Shown here: piece by piece, positions 27,227 to 36,297 of the stretch | How positions within the stretch are numbered: the first letter of the stretch is position 1 | Layout: each line of letters starts with the position of its first letter | Assembly: GCA_900472395.1 (NCBI GenBank) | Contig: UCHV01000026.1 | Span: 1 to 64,000, forward strand | Length of the DNA stretch: 64,000 nt | From: Hyphomicrobiales bacterium | GTDB lineage: Bacteria > Pseudomonadota > Alphaproteobacteria > Rhizobiales > Rhizobiaceae | Reading direction: 5' to 3' | The notes under the pieces: generated by a model | The model's input: only the letters and a program-made list of their open reading frames with translations | Databases searched by the model: none | Told to the model about the DNA's origin: nothing | Program-made: the position numbers and the translations under genes

Positions 27227-28848
27227 TGTTGTCCGTCTTTTCCGACACGGTGTCCGGCAGTGCCCGCGACGGTCAGTGCCAGGCACAGAATGGCCAATAT
27301 GAATGCAAGCCCGTCTGCATCAGCGGTACGATAACTGCCCAGCCGGCTATAGACCAGCCACGGCAAGGTGACGAGTTCCTCCGATCCGAACAGCGCGACC
27401 GCGCCGAGATCACCGAGAGAAAGCGCCATTGCGAAGGAAAGGGCGGTAGCAATCGGAGAGATCAGCACCGGCAGGTCGATCAACCGCAGCCGCGCAAAAC
27501 CGAAAATGCCCAGATTGGCGGCCTGCCGGGCCGTCCTTTGTCTGTGTGTTGCAAAGGCCGGTGCCATAACGCGCATGACGAAGGGCAAAGCGGTCATGGC
27601 ATTGATCATCACCACCAGCAGCGGCGCAAAGCTTGCGACATCCCCGTAGGGTCGCAGCAAAAGAAACCAGCCGGTACCGATGACGACAGGCGGCACCAGC
27701 AGCACGAGGGACGACAGGCTGGCGAGCAGGGTGGAAAAGCCCCGCGCGGTGATGCCGGGCCCGCGGGCATCGGCAATGGCCGCGCGGGCGTTGATGATGG
27801 CGGTTGCTGCCGTCAGCGATATCACACCCGCAAGAAAGGCGATCCACAGGCTTGTCCATGCCGCTTTCCAGAAGATCGCGCTTGTGAGGAGCCGAACAAG
27901 ATCGGCCCTTATCCCTGCAAGTGCGATGGAAATCAGTGGAAGGCAAAGGAAGGCGACGGCAAGGATCACGATCGTCCCATCCCAGACCCGCATGCCAAGA
28001 TCGCTGCCGTCAAAACGCCGCGCCGCGCGTCCTGTTGCGGCGCTGTCATTTTTCGGTGTCGGCAATAGCGCCATCAGCGCCAGGATTGTCGCGGTGACCG
28101 CGATCTGCAGCAGTGCCAGCGAGATCGCCCGCCCGGGATCGAAATCGAAACGCAGGGACTGGTAGATCGCAACTTCCAACGTGGTTGCCGCCGGCCCGCC
28201 GCCGAGAACCAGCACGAGAGTGAAACTGGTGGCGCAGAGCATGAACACCAGTCCGGTTATTCCGGCAAGTAACGGTTTCACCGCCGGCCATTCGACAAAA
28301 CGGAAGATGGAGCGCGCGGGCAGGCCGAGGCTCGCCGACAGCCGCCAATAATCCGGCGGCAGTCGCTCCAGCCCGGCCAGCAAAAGCCGGCAGGCCAGCG
28401 GCAGGTTGAAGAACACATGTGCAATCAAGATGCCGCTCAGGCCGTAGATGCTGACCGGTTCACTCAATCCGATGGTCGCCAATGCGGAGTTCAGAACGCC
28501 GGTACGGCCCCATATGCCGATCAGCCCGAGCGCACCGATCAGTACCGGCAGGCCCATCGGCACGGCCATCAACCGGATGATCCAGATCCGGCCGGGAAAA
28601 TTTGGCTGCCGGGCCAGCGCCAGGGCCACCGGCAGTGCCAGCGCCACCGACAACAGGGTGGAAAGACCCGCCTGCAGCAATGTGAAGCGCAGAATTCGCC
28701 AGACATAGGCATCGAAAAACGGCCGGTCGCTTTCGCCGCTATTGAAGGAGAGAAGTGCAAACACGGCAAGGGCGATGAACACGACGATGCCGGCGAAAAC
28801 CAGTCCGCCGCCGGCATATCCGCGTTGTCGCTCAGCCCGTGTCAGCAT
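27223..28848 (-). CDS. thiP: Thiamine ABC transporter permease ThiP
   Basis: A 541-aa inner-membrane protein with two tandem permease domains and about twelve membrane segments, the ThiP architecture of the sulfate/iron-type permease family. Each half carries an EAA-like loop (e.g. LPPDYWRLSASLG and the second half near FATHRQRTARQAANLGI). It follows thiB by four bases and overlaps thiQ by four. Confidence 0.93.
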   Translation of the reverse strand: MLTRAERQRGYAGGGLVFAGIVVFIALAVFALLSFNSGESDRPFFDAYVWRILRFTLLQAGLSTLLSVALALPVALALARQPNFPGRIWIIRLMAVPMGLPVLIGALGLIGIWGRTGVLNSALATIGLSEPVSIYGLSGILIAHVFFNLPLACRLLLAGLERLPPDYWRLSASLGLPARSIFRFVEWPAVKPLLAGITGLVFMLCATSFTLVLVLGGGPAATTLEVAIYQSLRFDFDPGRAISLALLQIAVTATILALMALLPTPKNDSAATGRAARRFDGSDLGMRVWDGTIVILAVAFLCLPLISIALAGIRADLVRLLTSAIFWKAAWTSLWIAFLAGVISLTAATAIINARAAIADARGPGITARGFSTLLASLSSLVLLVPPVVIGTGWFLLLRPYGDVASFAPLLVVMINAMTALPFVMRVMAPAFATHRQRTARQAANLGIFGFARLRLIDLPVLISPIATALSFAMALSLGDLGAVALFGSEELVTLPWLVYSRLGSYRTADADGLAFILAILCLALTVAGTAGHRVGKDGQQ

Positions 28849-28852
28849 GGCA

Positions 28853-29869
28853 TCAGTTCACGCTCATGGCGGCCAGCCATTCGTCGATCCAGGCACGGCG
28901 GTTTTTCGCCACCCGGGCCGGGTCCATCAGAAACGTCTTTGCCGGTTTCGCCAGCTTGTCGAACGCCTCCGGCAGGGGTTTTTCGGTTGGAGCCGCCGGC
29001 ATCATCCAGTTGGTGGTGGCGATTTCGTCCTGAAAGGCCGGCGTCACCATGAAGCTCAGGAACTGTTGCGCCAGTTCCCTGTTCGGCGCGTTTTTCAGAA
29101 GGCCGGCCACTTCGATCTGGATGTAATGACCTTCCTCGAAGCTTGCTGCCTGATAACGGTCGGTTTTCTCCTCGACCATGTGATAGGCAGGCGAGGTGGT
29201 GTAGGAAAGCACCATCGGCACTTCGCCTTTGGTGAACATGCCATAGGCTTCAGACCAGCCGGGCGTCACCGTCAGAACGCGCTTCTTCAACTGCGACCAG
29301 GCCTCCGGCGCCTTGTCGCCATAAACCGATTTCACCCACAGAAGCAGGCCAAGGCCCGGCGTGGAAGTTCGCGGATCTTCTATGACGATTTTCTGGGATG
29401 GGTCGCCCTCCACCAGTTCCTTCAAACTTTTCGGCGGGTTCTTGACGGTCTGCGTATCGTAGACGACGGCAAAATGGCCGTAGTCGTAGGGTACAAAGAT
29501 ATCGTCTCGATATCCGCCTGGAACGGTCAGTTTCGCCGTGTCGACGCCGCTCTTTTCGAAAAGACCGGTATCGATCGCTTCCTTGACGAGATTGGTATCG
29601 AGACCGAGCGCGACATCGGCCTTGGCGCCGGCTCCCTCGAGCTTCAAACGCGTCAACAACGCCACGCCATCCGCGACGGCGACAAAATTCACCTTGCAGT
29701 CGCAGGTCGCCTCAAAAGCTGCCTTCACTTTCGGGCCGGGGCCCCATTCGGCAACGAAGCTCTCATAGGTGTAGACGGTGAGTGTCTTTTTTTCCTGCGC
29801 ATGGGCAGGCAGTACGACGGAAAATACGGCAGCCATGGCTGCAGCCAGCAAGGTATTCGTCATGCGCAT
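28853..29869 (-). CDS. thiB: Thiamine-binding periplasmic protein ThiB
   Basis: A 338-aa solute-binding protein with a cleavable signal peptide (cleavage after PAHAQ). The mature N-terminus [20 protein letters not shown] and the CDCKVNFV segment match ThiB. It captures thiamine, TMP and TPP in the periplasm for ThiPQ. An AGGAGGCGCC ribosome site precedes the ATG; part of it can pair with an upstream GCGCCT (see findings). The TPP riboswitch lies 53 bases upstream. Confidence 0.94.
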   Translation of the reverse strand: MRMTNTLLAAAMAAVFSVVLPAHAQEKKTLTVYTYESFVAEWGPGPKVKAAFEATCDCKVNFVAVADGVALLTRLKLEGAGAKADVALGLDTNLVKEAIDTGLFEKSGVDTAKLTVPGGYRDDIFVPYDYGHFAVVYDTQTVKNPPKSLKELVEGDPSQKIVIEDPRTSTPGLGLLLWVKSVYGDKAPEAWSQLKKRVLTVTPGWSEAYGMFTKGEVPMVLSYTTSPAYHMVEEKTDRYQAASFEEGHYIQIEVAGLLKNAPNRELAQQFLSFMVTPAFQDEIATTNWMMPAAPTEKPLPEAFDKLAKPAKTFLMDPARVAKNRRAWIDEWLAAMSVN

Positions 29870-29921
29870 CGGCGCCTCCTCAATTCGACAATAGGGGAAT
29901 AGGCGCTGATGATGAGCCGTC

Positions 29922-30005
29922 TAATCCCTCCGCCGGTGTTAGCCGGATCAGGTTCCGCGGGTTGGCAAAAGCCTCTCAGCCGCATGATCGTGCGGCACCC
30001 CGTTA
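29922..30005 (-). promoter_or_regulatory. TPP riboswitch (THI element) of thiBPQ
   Basis: On the minus strand the conserved blocks GGGGTGCC, GGCTGAGAGG, ACCC, GGAACCTGATC, GGCTAA and GCGGAGGGA occur in the correct order and spacing of the THI-box aptamer. It binds thiamine pyrophosphate and turns the downstream thiBPQ transporter off when TPP is plentiful. Confidence 0.96.
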
Positions 30006-30072
30006 GAGCGGTGAAAGATGTAGTCGTCGCCTGCAATCTTGGCAAGCGTTCAGAAAAAATGGTGACCGGCGG

Positions 30073-30525
30073 TCAGTGTTTGGTCTGGCGAAACACGTGA
30101 AGTTCACGCGGCACCGCCGCGATGCCGCCGGTGCGGCTGGCAATCGCGTAATTGATCGACTGTTCGAGCACATCGGGCATTGCCGGCTTGGTCAGTACCC
30201 CGAGCGTACCTTCCACACCATCATCGACATCTTCAGGGTTGGCCGTCATGAAGATGACCGTAATGCCGTATTCCTCGGCCAGCTGGCGGGCAATATCGGG
30301 GCCTGTAGGGCCATCGGACAGATTGATGTCGACCAATGCAATGTCGGAGGAAGCGGCCAGCGCCATGGCATGCTTGCGCCCGCTGGCAAAACCGGACACT
30401 TCAAGACCCATGGCCTCAATCGTTTCAGCCACGTCGAGCGCAATGAGGAATTCGTCCTCAACGATCATAACCCGTTGAATCATTTGCTTGCTCGCCATTC
30501 GGCGAAACGCAGAACCCGCCGACAT
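30073..30525 (-). CDS. Receiver-only (single-domain) response regulator
   Basis: A 150-aa CheY-like protein with no output domain. The acidic pair is E23/D24, the phosphoacceptor is D66 (IALVDINLS), T94 and K113 (LTKPA) complete the site. The ATG at 30525 has a GAGGGGACG ribosome site; other in-frame ATGs lie at 30498. The EcfG promoter 79-103 bases upstream makes it a probable general-stress-response member. No cognate kinase is adjacent, so its role is unknown; by analogy with other single-domain regulators it may modulate stress phosphorelay or c-di-GMP signalling. Confidence 0.85.
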   Translation of the reverse strand: MSAGSAFRRMASKQMIQRVMIVEDEFLIALDVAETIEAMGLEVSGFASGRKHAMALAASSDIALVDINLSDGPTGPDIARQLAEEYGITVIFMTANPEDVDDGVEGTLGVLTKPAMPDVLEQSINYAIASRTGGIAAVPRELHVFRQTKH

Positions 30526-30603
30526 GGAACGTCCCCTCGTTGAACTCGAAACACGTCTCCGCAGTCTCACTCTTGCCTGAGCGAGCATGCGGATTACATG
30601 ACG

Positions 30604-30628
30604 AACGTCCAGCAAACGCTAATGTTCC
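30604..30628 (-). promoter_or_regulatory. EcfG (RpoE2)-type promoter of the receiver-only regulator
   Basis: On the minus strand GGAAC (30624-30628), a 16-base spacer and CGTT (30604-30607) match the EcfG consensus exactly. Transcription would start near 30596, about 70 bases before the ATG. Confidence 0.75.
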
Positions 30629-30688
30629 GCTGCGCCACAGACTTTTTCTTGGCGTCAAGATATTGTTAATCCTAACGTTTTGTTAACG

Positions 30689-32512
30689 TTAGCTTTCCAG
30701 TTCCTCGCGGAGCATCTCGAGTTCCAGCCATTCCTCTTCCATTTTTGCCTGTTTTTCCCGCAATGCGGCCGCTTGTTCCGCAAGCTTTGCAAACGCTTTC
30801 GGGTCTTTGGAAAACAGGTTTGGATCGGCCATGGCCTGGTCGTGCTTGGCGATATCGGCCTCGGTCCTGGCGATTTCCTTGGGCAGGTTTTCAAGCGCGA
30901 ATTTCTGCTTGAAGGACAGTTTGCCCTTCGACTTGCCGGGATCGGCCGCAGCGGATGATGCTGCGGGGGCGGTTTCGGATTTCGCCTTTTCCGCCTTGCG
31001 CTTCTCGTCGGCTGCGCCCTTTCGCTGCGCCAGCATGTCAGTGTAGCCGCCGGCATATTCGATCCAGCGACCATCCGGCATGTCCGGGCTGGCCGGAGCG
31101 ATGGTCGAGGTCACGGTGCGATCGAGAAAATCACGGTCGTGGCTGACGAGAATGACGGTGCCGTTGTAACCGGCCACGATTTCCTGCAGCAGATCCAGCG
31201 TTTCGATGTCGAGATCGTTGGTCGGTTCGTCCAATATAAGCAGGTTCGACGGCTTGGCCAACATGCGGGCCAGCATCAGGCGGGCACGTTCGCCACCGGA
31301 AAGGTTCTTGATCGGCGTGCGGATCTGTTCCGGCTGGAACAGGAAATCCTTCATGTAGCCTGCCACATGGCGCTGTTCGCCGTTTACCAGCAGCGTCTCG
31401 CCGCGGCCGTCCGTCAGGTAATGCGACAGCGTGTCTTCCGGGTCGAGGTCTTCGCGTTTCTGGTCCAGCGTTGCGATTTCCAGATTGGTGCCAAGCTTGA
31501 TCCAGCCTTCATCCGGCTTCAACTGGCCGGTCAGCATTTTCAGAAGCGTCGTTTTGCCGGCGCCGTTCGGACCGACCAGGCCGATGCGGTCCCCGCGATG
31601 CACGCGGATCGAAAACGGCGCGACGATCGGCTTGTCATATGTCTTGGTGATGTTTTCGGCTTCCACCACCAGTTTGCCGGATTCGCGGCCTTCGGCGACC
31701 GAAGCCTGTACCGAACCCTGCGGTCCCTTGTGGCCGCGAAATTCGGCGCGCATGGCCTGCAATTCGCCGACACGGCGCATGTTGCGCTTGCGGCGCGCGG
31801 TCACGCCATAACGCATCCAGTGTTCTTCGCGCTCGATCGCCTTGCCGAGCTTGTGCTGCTCGACCTCTTCCTCTTCCAGAACCTGATCGCGCCAGGCTTC
31901 AAAATGGCCAAAACCGCGCGACAGGCGGCGCGAGGTGCCGCGATCCAGCCAGACGGTGGCGTTCGACACCTTTTCGAGGAAACGACGGTCGTGGCTGATG
32001 ACGACAAGCGCGCTGCGGGACTTGCGCAGCTCGTCTTCCAGCCACTCGATGGTCGGCAGGTCGAGATGGTTGGTCGGTTCGTCCAGCATCAGGATATCCG
32101 GTTCCGGCGCCATCACGCGGGCAAGCGCTGCACGGCGCGCCTCACCACCGGAAAGACGGGACGGCTCCTCCTCACCGGTCAGGCCCAGATGTTCCAGCAG
32201 ATAGGTGACGCGGTATGGATCGTCGCCCGGTCCAAGGCCCGATTCGGCATAGGCCTGCACGGTCGTATAGGTGCCGAAATCCGGAGCCTGTTCGAGATAA
32301 CGGATGGTGGCGGACGGATGACGGAACACCTCCCCCGACTGCGCTTCCACCAGACCGGCGGCGATCTTCATAAGCGTCGATTTGCCCGAGCCGTTACGGC
32401 CGACAAGGCAGATGCGGTCGCCCGGCTCCACCTGCAGGTTGGCACCGTTCAGAAGGGGTGCGCCGCCGAAGGTCAGAAGGATATCGTCCAGTTTCAGAAT
32501 GGGAGGTGCCAT
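30689..32512 (-). CDS. uup: ABC-F ATPase Uup
   Basis: A 607-aa soluble protein with two ABC domains (Walker A GRNGSGKST and GPNGAGKTT; signatures LSGGEARRAA and LSGGERARLM) and no membrane domain. A linker (EEEVEQHKLGKAIEREEHWM) and a C-terminal coiled-coil-like charged domain match Uup. ABC-F proteins act on ribosomes or on DNA/replication intermediates. It begins four bases after a preceding thiamine kinase stop, so it may be co-transcribed with it. Confidence 0.9.
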   Translation of the reverse strand: MAPPILKLDDILLTFGGAPLLNGANLQVEPGDRICLVGRNGSGKSTLMKIAAGLVEAQSGEVFRHPSATIRYLEQAPDFGTYTTVQAYAESGLGPGDDPYRVTYLLEHLGLTGEEEPSRLSGGEARRAALARVMAPEPDILMLDEPTNHLDLPTIEWLEDELRKSRSALVVISHDRRFLEKVSNATVWLDRGTSRRLSRGFGHFEAWRDQVLEEEEVEQHKLGKAIEREEHWMRYGVTARRKRNMRRVGELQAMRAEFRGHKGPQGSVQASVAEGRESGKLVVEAENITKTYDKPIVAPFSIRVHRGDRIGLVGPNGAGKTTLLKMLTGQLKPDEGWIKLGTNLEIATLDQKREDLDPEDTLSHYLTDGRGETLLVNGEQRHVAGYMKDFLFQPEQIRTPIKNLSGGERARLMLARMLAKPSNLLILDEPTNDLDIETLDLLQEIVAGYNGTVILVSHDRDFLDRTVTSTIAPASPDMPDGRWIEYAGGYTDMLAQRKGAADEKRKAEKAKSETAPAASSAAADPGKSKGKLSFKQKFALENLPKEIARTEADIAKHDQAMADPNLFSKDPKAFAKLAEQAAALREKQAKMEEEWLELEMLREELES

Positions 32513-32515
32513 GGT

Positions 32516-33172
32516 TCAGGCTCCGGTTAGATCATAGGGGCGGGCGAGCACGATTGCCCTGCCGGCTTTAAGAGAAAATTCCACATTGCCTTCGGCGACG
32601 TTGGAAACGGTGCGCGAGGAGCCGAAGGGAAGCGAGAAGTCGTTGAGCGGGTAACGCACGTTGCGGATATCGAGACCTTCCAGATCGGAGAAGCCGAGAA
32701 CCGAAAACAGCGAATTTTGCGGCAGATCCATGGACCTTGTGCCCGGCAGCAGCGGCACGGCTTCCTCGTCTCCGGAGGTCAGCAGCACATCCAGCCCGCG
32801 TTCTGCAAGGCTGACGGCATGCAGCAGGTGTTGCAGGGCGTGATCCGAGCGTTCGCCGGCAAGCGCGCCGGCAAAGATCAGTCGGGTCGCTCCGCGCGCA
32901 ATCGCTTCCGCCGTGGCAATCTCGCCATCGGTCTCGTTCTTGGCCGGCGGAAACGGTTGGCGCTCCACCTGAGGCCATTGCGCCAGAAGCGCGTCGTCAG
33001 AAGAGTCGAAATCACCCACCCACAGTTCCGGTTCAAGCCCGAGCGCTTGCGCATGCCGCATGCCGCTATCGGCCGCAACAACGCGGCTGCCGGCCAGCAT
33101 TTTGCGCACGCGGTCAGTTACATTAAGCGGGCCGCCGAGAAGGATGGTGAAGGTCGTTGGTGTCATCGGCAT
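32516..33172 (-). CDS. thiN: Thiamine pyrophosphokinase
   Basis: About 218 aa. Features of the TPK family are the N-terminal TFTILLGGPLN and RVVAADSGMRHA segments, the diphosphate-binding GDFDSSDD, ETDGEIA, and the C-terminal beta-barrel. It transfers diphosphate from ATP to thiamine to make TPP. Two candidate ATGs at 33172 and 33166 differ by two residues. Its neighbourhood to thiBPQ fits a role in activating imported thiamine, although it has no riboswitch of its own. Confidence 0.9.
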   Translation of the reverse strand: MPMTPTTFTILLGGPLNVTDRVRKMLAGSRVVAADSGMRHAQALGLEPELWVGDFDSSDDALLAQWPQVERQPFPPAKNETDGEIATAEAIARGATRLIFAGALAGERSDHALQHLLHAVSLAERGLDVLLTSGDEEAVPLLPGTRSMDLPQNSLFSVLGFSDLEGLDIRNVRYPLNDFSLPFGSSRTVSNVAEGNVEFSLKAGRAIVLARPYDLTGA

Positions 33173-33325
33173 TGCCCATAGCGCAAACCGGTGGAAAAGG
33201 GAAAGCGTGACACCGGCTTCCTGCAAATTTCATGGGGTGAAGGGAATATCCGCACTCTGTCGTCTGGAAGCAAAATGGTGCTCCCATTGACGCCAACGCT
33301 GGCAAGGATTATCTGATATACAGAA

Positions 33326-33384
33326 CTTCGTGGTGATTTGGCCGGCCGGCTTGCAGCCACGTTAAAAAAGTCGCTAAAGGGCCG
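33326..33384 (+). promoter_or_regulatory. SAM-II riboswitch (metA element)
   Basis: CGTGGTGATTTGG, CTTGCAGCCACG, TTAAA and GCTAAAGGG are the ordered conserved elements of the alphaproteobacterial SAM-II pseudoknot aptamer. It begins 129 bases before metA and would reduce metA expression when S-adenosylmethionine is abundant. Confidence 0.93.
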
Positions 33385-33456
33385 CGAGGAATAGGTACTC
33401 CCCACGGACCGGTTTGCGATTTTTTGCGGCCGGTTTTCTGTTTTGTGGGTTCCGAC

Positions 33457-34383
33457 ATGCCGATCAAGATTCCCGATACCTTGCCTGCCTTCACGACCCT
33501 GGTTCAGGAAGGCGTGCGCGTGATGACCGAGACCGCCGCCGTGCGGCAGGACATCCGCCCCCTGCAGATCGGCTTGCTCAACCTCATGCCGAACAAGATC
33601 AAGACCGAGATCCAGATGGCGCGCCTTGTCGGCGCCTCGCCTCTGCAGGTTCAGTTCTCGCTCATCCGCATCGGCGGCCACAAGGCCAAGAACACGTCGG
33701 AAGAACACCTTCTGTCCTTCTACGAAACCTGGGACGAGGTGAAGGATCGCAAGTTCGACGGCTTCATCATCACCGGCGCGCCGGTGGAATTGCTACCCTA
33801 CGAGGACGTCACCTATTGGGACGAACTGAAGCAGATCCTCGACTGGACGCATACCAATGTCCATTCGACACTGAATGTCTGCTGGGGCGCGATGGCGGCG
33901 ATTTACCATTTCCACGGCGTGCCCAAACACGAGCTCAAGGAAAAGGCGTTCGGGGTCTATCGCCACCGCAATCTCGCGCCGGCCTCGGTTTATCTCAACG
34001 GCTTTTCCGATGATTTCCAGGTGCCGGTATCACGCTGGACGGAAGTGCGCCGCGAGGACATCGCAAAAATCCCGGATCTGGAAATCCTGATGGAATCCGA
34101 AGAGATGGGCGTCTGCCTGGTGCATGAGCAAAAGGGCAACCGGCTCTACATGTTCAACCATGTGGAATACGATTCCACCTCGCTTGCCGACGAGTATTTC
34201 CGCGATGTCGATGCCGGCATCCCGATCAAGATGCCGCATGACTATTTCCCCCATAATGATGCGGAGCTTACGCCGCAGAACCGCTGGCGCAGCCATGCGC
34301 ATCTGTTCTTCGGCAACTGGATCAACGAAATGTACCAGACCACGACCTACGATCTCGAAGAGATCGGTACGGGCCGCGATTGA
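33457..34383 (+). CDS. metA: Homoserine O-acyltransferase MetA (probably acetyl-specific)
   Basis: A 308-aa MetA. The active-site Cys142 is in [12 protein letters not shown] and the His/Glu residues follow in FNHVEYD. It acylates homoserine, committing it to methionine synthesis. Position 111 is Glu (ITGAPVELL); this position is known to separate acetyl- (Glu) from succinyl-transferring (Gly) MetA, so the enzyme should use acetyl-CoA despite usual annotation as O-succinyltransferase. The ATG at 33457 matches the family start MPIKIPD; upstream frame codons overlap the leader. Confidence 0.93.
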   Translation: MPIKIPDTLPAFTTLVQEGVRVMTETAAVRQDIRPLQIGLLNLMPNKIKTEIQMARLVGASPLQVQFSLIRIGGHKAKNTSEEHLLSFYETWDEVKDRKFDGFIITGAPVELLPYEDVTYWDELKQILDWTHTNVHSTLNVCWGAMAAIYHFHGVPKHELKEKAFGVYRHRNLAPASVYLNGFSDDFQVPVSRWTEVRREDIAKIPDLEILMESEEMGVCLVHEQKGNRLYMFNHVEYDSTSLADEYFRDVDAGIPIKMPHDYFPHNDAELTPQNRWRSHAHLFFGNWINEMYQTTTYDLEEIGTGRD

Positions 34384-34392
34384 TCGGCAGGC

Positions 34393-34425
34393 CTTGCGAC
34401 GGAAACATTCTGTCGCAAGACTTTC
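34393..34425 (+). terminator. Probable metA terminator
   Basis: CTTGCGAC and GTCGCAAG form a perfect 8-bp stem (extendable inward) followed by ACTTTC. The T-run is short. It lies nine bases after the metA stop. Confidence 0.6.
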
Positions 34426-34443
34426 ATGACGGCGAGCATGCGT

Positions 34444-34491
34444 AACCCGTTGCTAAAGCAACCCAAATGAGAGAGGTTGCTGTCTCGGGTT
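34444..34491 (+). promoter_or_regulatory. Structured leader upstream of galM
   Basis: AACCCG (34444-34449) pairs with CGGGTT (34486-34491); within it AGCAACC (34457-34463) pairs with GGTTGCT (34475-34481). A competing 5-bp hairpin GTTGC-TAAA-GCAAC shares the AGCAAC arm. The structure ends just before the GAGGGAG ribosome site. Confidence 0.4.
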
Positions 34492-34506
34492 GAGGGAGCA
34501 GGGATC

Positions 34507-35526
34507 ATGGTTGCAGGGGAACGCGAGGTTTTCGGTCATACGCCGAAGGGGGAAACCGTCCATCGGGTGACGATATCGGGCGGTGGGCTAACAGCCAAGG
34601 TTCTGACCTGGGGTTCGGTTATCCAGGATCTGCGCTTGGAAGGCCATGAGGCACCGCTCGTGCTCGGCCTCAAGAGCTTCGACGAATATCTGCGCCATTC
34701 GCCCTATTTCGGCGCCACGCCCGGCCGCGTTGCCAATCGCATCAGCGCCGGACGTTTTTCGCTGGACGGCGAAGAACATCAGCTGGAACTCAACGAAAAT
34801 GGCCTCGGCCACCTGCATGGCGGCAGCGATGGCATTGCCAAACGCAACTGGACGATTGTGGATGTCGCCGCCGACCGTATCGTGCTGTCCATAATCGATG
34901 CCGATGGCCGGGGCGGTTATCCCGGCAATTGCACCATCACCGCCACCTATCATTTGAAAGAGGATGGCGTACTCTCCGTCGTCTATGAGGCGACCACCGA
35001 CAAAGCCACCATCTGCAATGTCTGCCAGCATTCCTATTTCAACCTGGATGGCAGCGACACGATCCTCGATCACCAGATCATGCTGGCCGCCGATCATTAC
35101 CTGCAGGTCGATGACCTGCTTATGCCGACGGGTTCGCTGATCCCGGTTGCCGGTACCGATTTCGATTTTCGCGAAATGCGACCGATCCGCCGTGAAGTTG
35201 AAAGCCAGCAGGTGCCTTACGATCACAATTTCTGCCTTTCCACGGAGCGGGTGGAAAAACGCAGCGTGGCGCTCGTGCGCAGTCTCAATTCCGGCGTGAC
35301 GATGGAAGTGCGTACCACGGAGCCCGGTGTGCAGTTTTATGCCGGCGTCAAGCTGCATGTGCCGGTGTCCGGTATTGGTGGGCGGCCTTATGATTATTAC
35401 AGCGGTTTCTGCCTTGAAACCCAGGTCTGGCCGGATGCCGCCAACCATCCGCGGTTCCCGAGTGCCATGCTGAGACCGGGCGAAAAGTTGCGGCAGGAAA
35501 CCGATTACGTCTTTTCCCGTAGCTGA
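34507..35526 (+). CDS. galM: Aldose 1-epimerase GalM
   Basis: A 339-aa mutarotase. It has the N-terminal beta-sandwich start (VTISGGGLTAKVLTWGSVIQ), the conserved ATPGRVANRI region, HLHGGSDG, catalytic His in NVCQHSYFNLDG and Glu in CLETQVWPDA. It interconverts alpha and beta anomers of aldoses. The chosen ATG follows GAGGGAGCAGG. It is a monocistronic unit with a structured leader. Confidence 0.92.
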   Translation: MVAGEREVFGHTPKGETVHRVTISGGGLTAKVLTWGSVIQDLRLEGHEAPLVLGLKSFDEYLRHSPYFGATPGRVANRISAGRFSLDGEEHQLELNENGLGHLHGGSDGIAKRNWTIVDVAADRIVLSIIDADGRGGYPGNCTITATYHLKEDGVLSVVYEATTDKATICNVCQHSYFNLDGSDTILDHQIMLAADHYLQVDDLLMPTGSLIPVAGTDFDFREMRPIRREVESQQVPYDHNFCLSTERVEKRSVALVRSLNSGVTMEVRTTEPGVQFYAGVKLHVPVSGIGGRPYDYYSGFCLETQVWPDAANHPRFPSAMLRPGEKLRQETDYVFSRS

Positions 35527-35529
35527 TGT

Positions 35530-36183
35530 TTATTGGAAAAAGGTCAGGAGCAGATAGATCATGCTCTTGACCATGGCGTAAACGACGCCGGCCACCACGC
35601 CCAGCGAGACCACGCCGACCGCAGCGCCTGCGATCGTCCAGATGCCGTCCTTTTCCAGTATGCCGAACGCGATGATGCAGAGCGCCAGCGCCGGCAGCAT
35701 GTTGCCGAGCGGGATGGGCAGCGCCAGCACGAGCGCAAGGATCAGGCAGAGGCCGCCTAAAAGCCGCTCGGCCAGTGGTGTTGCAAACACCTTCATTCGT
35801 GGCCGGAGCATGCGTTCTGCCTTGACGATCCATGGCTGTGTCCTGGCCATCATCGTCGCAAAGTCGGTTCGGGCCATCGAGCGGTCGGCAATCAGCCGCG
35901 GCAACCAGGGTTTCATTCCCAGCATCAGTTGAGCCGTCAGAAAGATCAGCGGTATTCCCAGAATGGACGAGGTGCCGGGCGGAGTGGGAAAACAGTTCGG
36001 TACCGCAAACACGAAGATCAACGCGGCAATGGCACGGTCGTCCATGCTGGCAAGAATATCGCTGAGAGAAACGCGCTCGCGGTTTTCGTCATCCGCAAGA
36101 TTTGCAAGGATTTCGGAAAAACGCAGTGCCTGCGGCGCTGCGTCACCATCGGCGGCGGGGTGAAATCTGTCGTCTGAGGCCAT
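35530..36183 (-). CDS. ExoD-family membrane protein
   Basis: A 217-aa protein with four or more hydrophobic segments and the ExoD-family signature (SLSDILASMDDRAIAALIFV and a NCFPTPPGTSSILGIPL loop). ExoD of Sinorhizobium is linked to exopolysaccharide production and alkaline tolerance; the biochemical role is unclear. The ATG at 36183 begins MASDDRF; the frame is open upstream by 33 codons. Confidence 0.85.
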   Translation of the reverse strand: MASDDRFHPAADGDAAPQALRFSEILANLADDENRERVSLSDILASMDDRAIAALIFVFAVPNCFPTPPGTSSILGIPLIFLTAQLMLGMKPWLPRLIADRSMARTDFATMMARTQPWIVKAERMLRPRMKVFATPLAERLLGGLCLILALVLALPIPLGNMLPALALCIIAFGILEKDGIWTIAGAAVGVVSLGVVAGVVYAMVKSMIYLLLTFFQ

Positions 36184-36251
36184 CGGATCCAGAGATAATG
36201 CTATTGCGGCCGATACGTGGCTTCTAGGCGAAAGAGGTAACAGAAAAAAGA

Positions 36252-36275
36252 AATGGCCGCGCTGGGCGCGGCCAT
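36252..36275 (-). terminator. Terminator of the DUF2076 gene
   Basis: AATGGCCGCG-CTGG-CGCGGCCATT is a 10-bp stem; on the minus strand it is followed by TCTTTTTTCTG. It lies 22 bases after the DUF2076 stop. Confidence 0.75.
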
Positions 36276-36297
36276 TCGTCATTCACGTCGGCACGGA

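Noticed and set aside
30672-30692. CTAACGTT-TTGTT-AACGTTAG inverted repeat at the end of uup
   Set aside because: Perfect 8-bp arms but no T-run on either strand; it overlaps the uup stop codon. A weak terminator at most.
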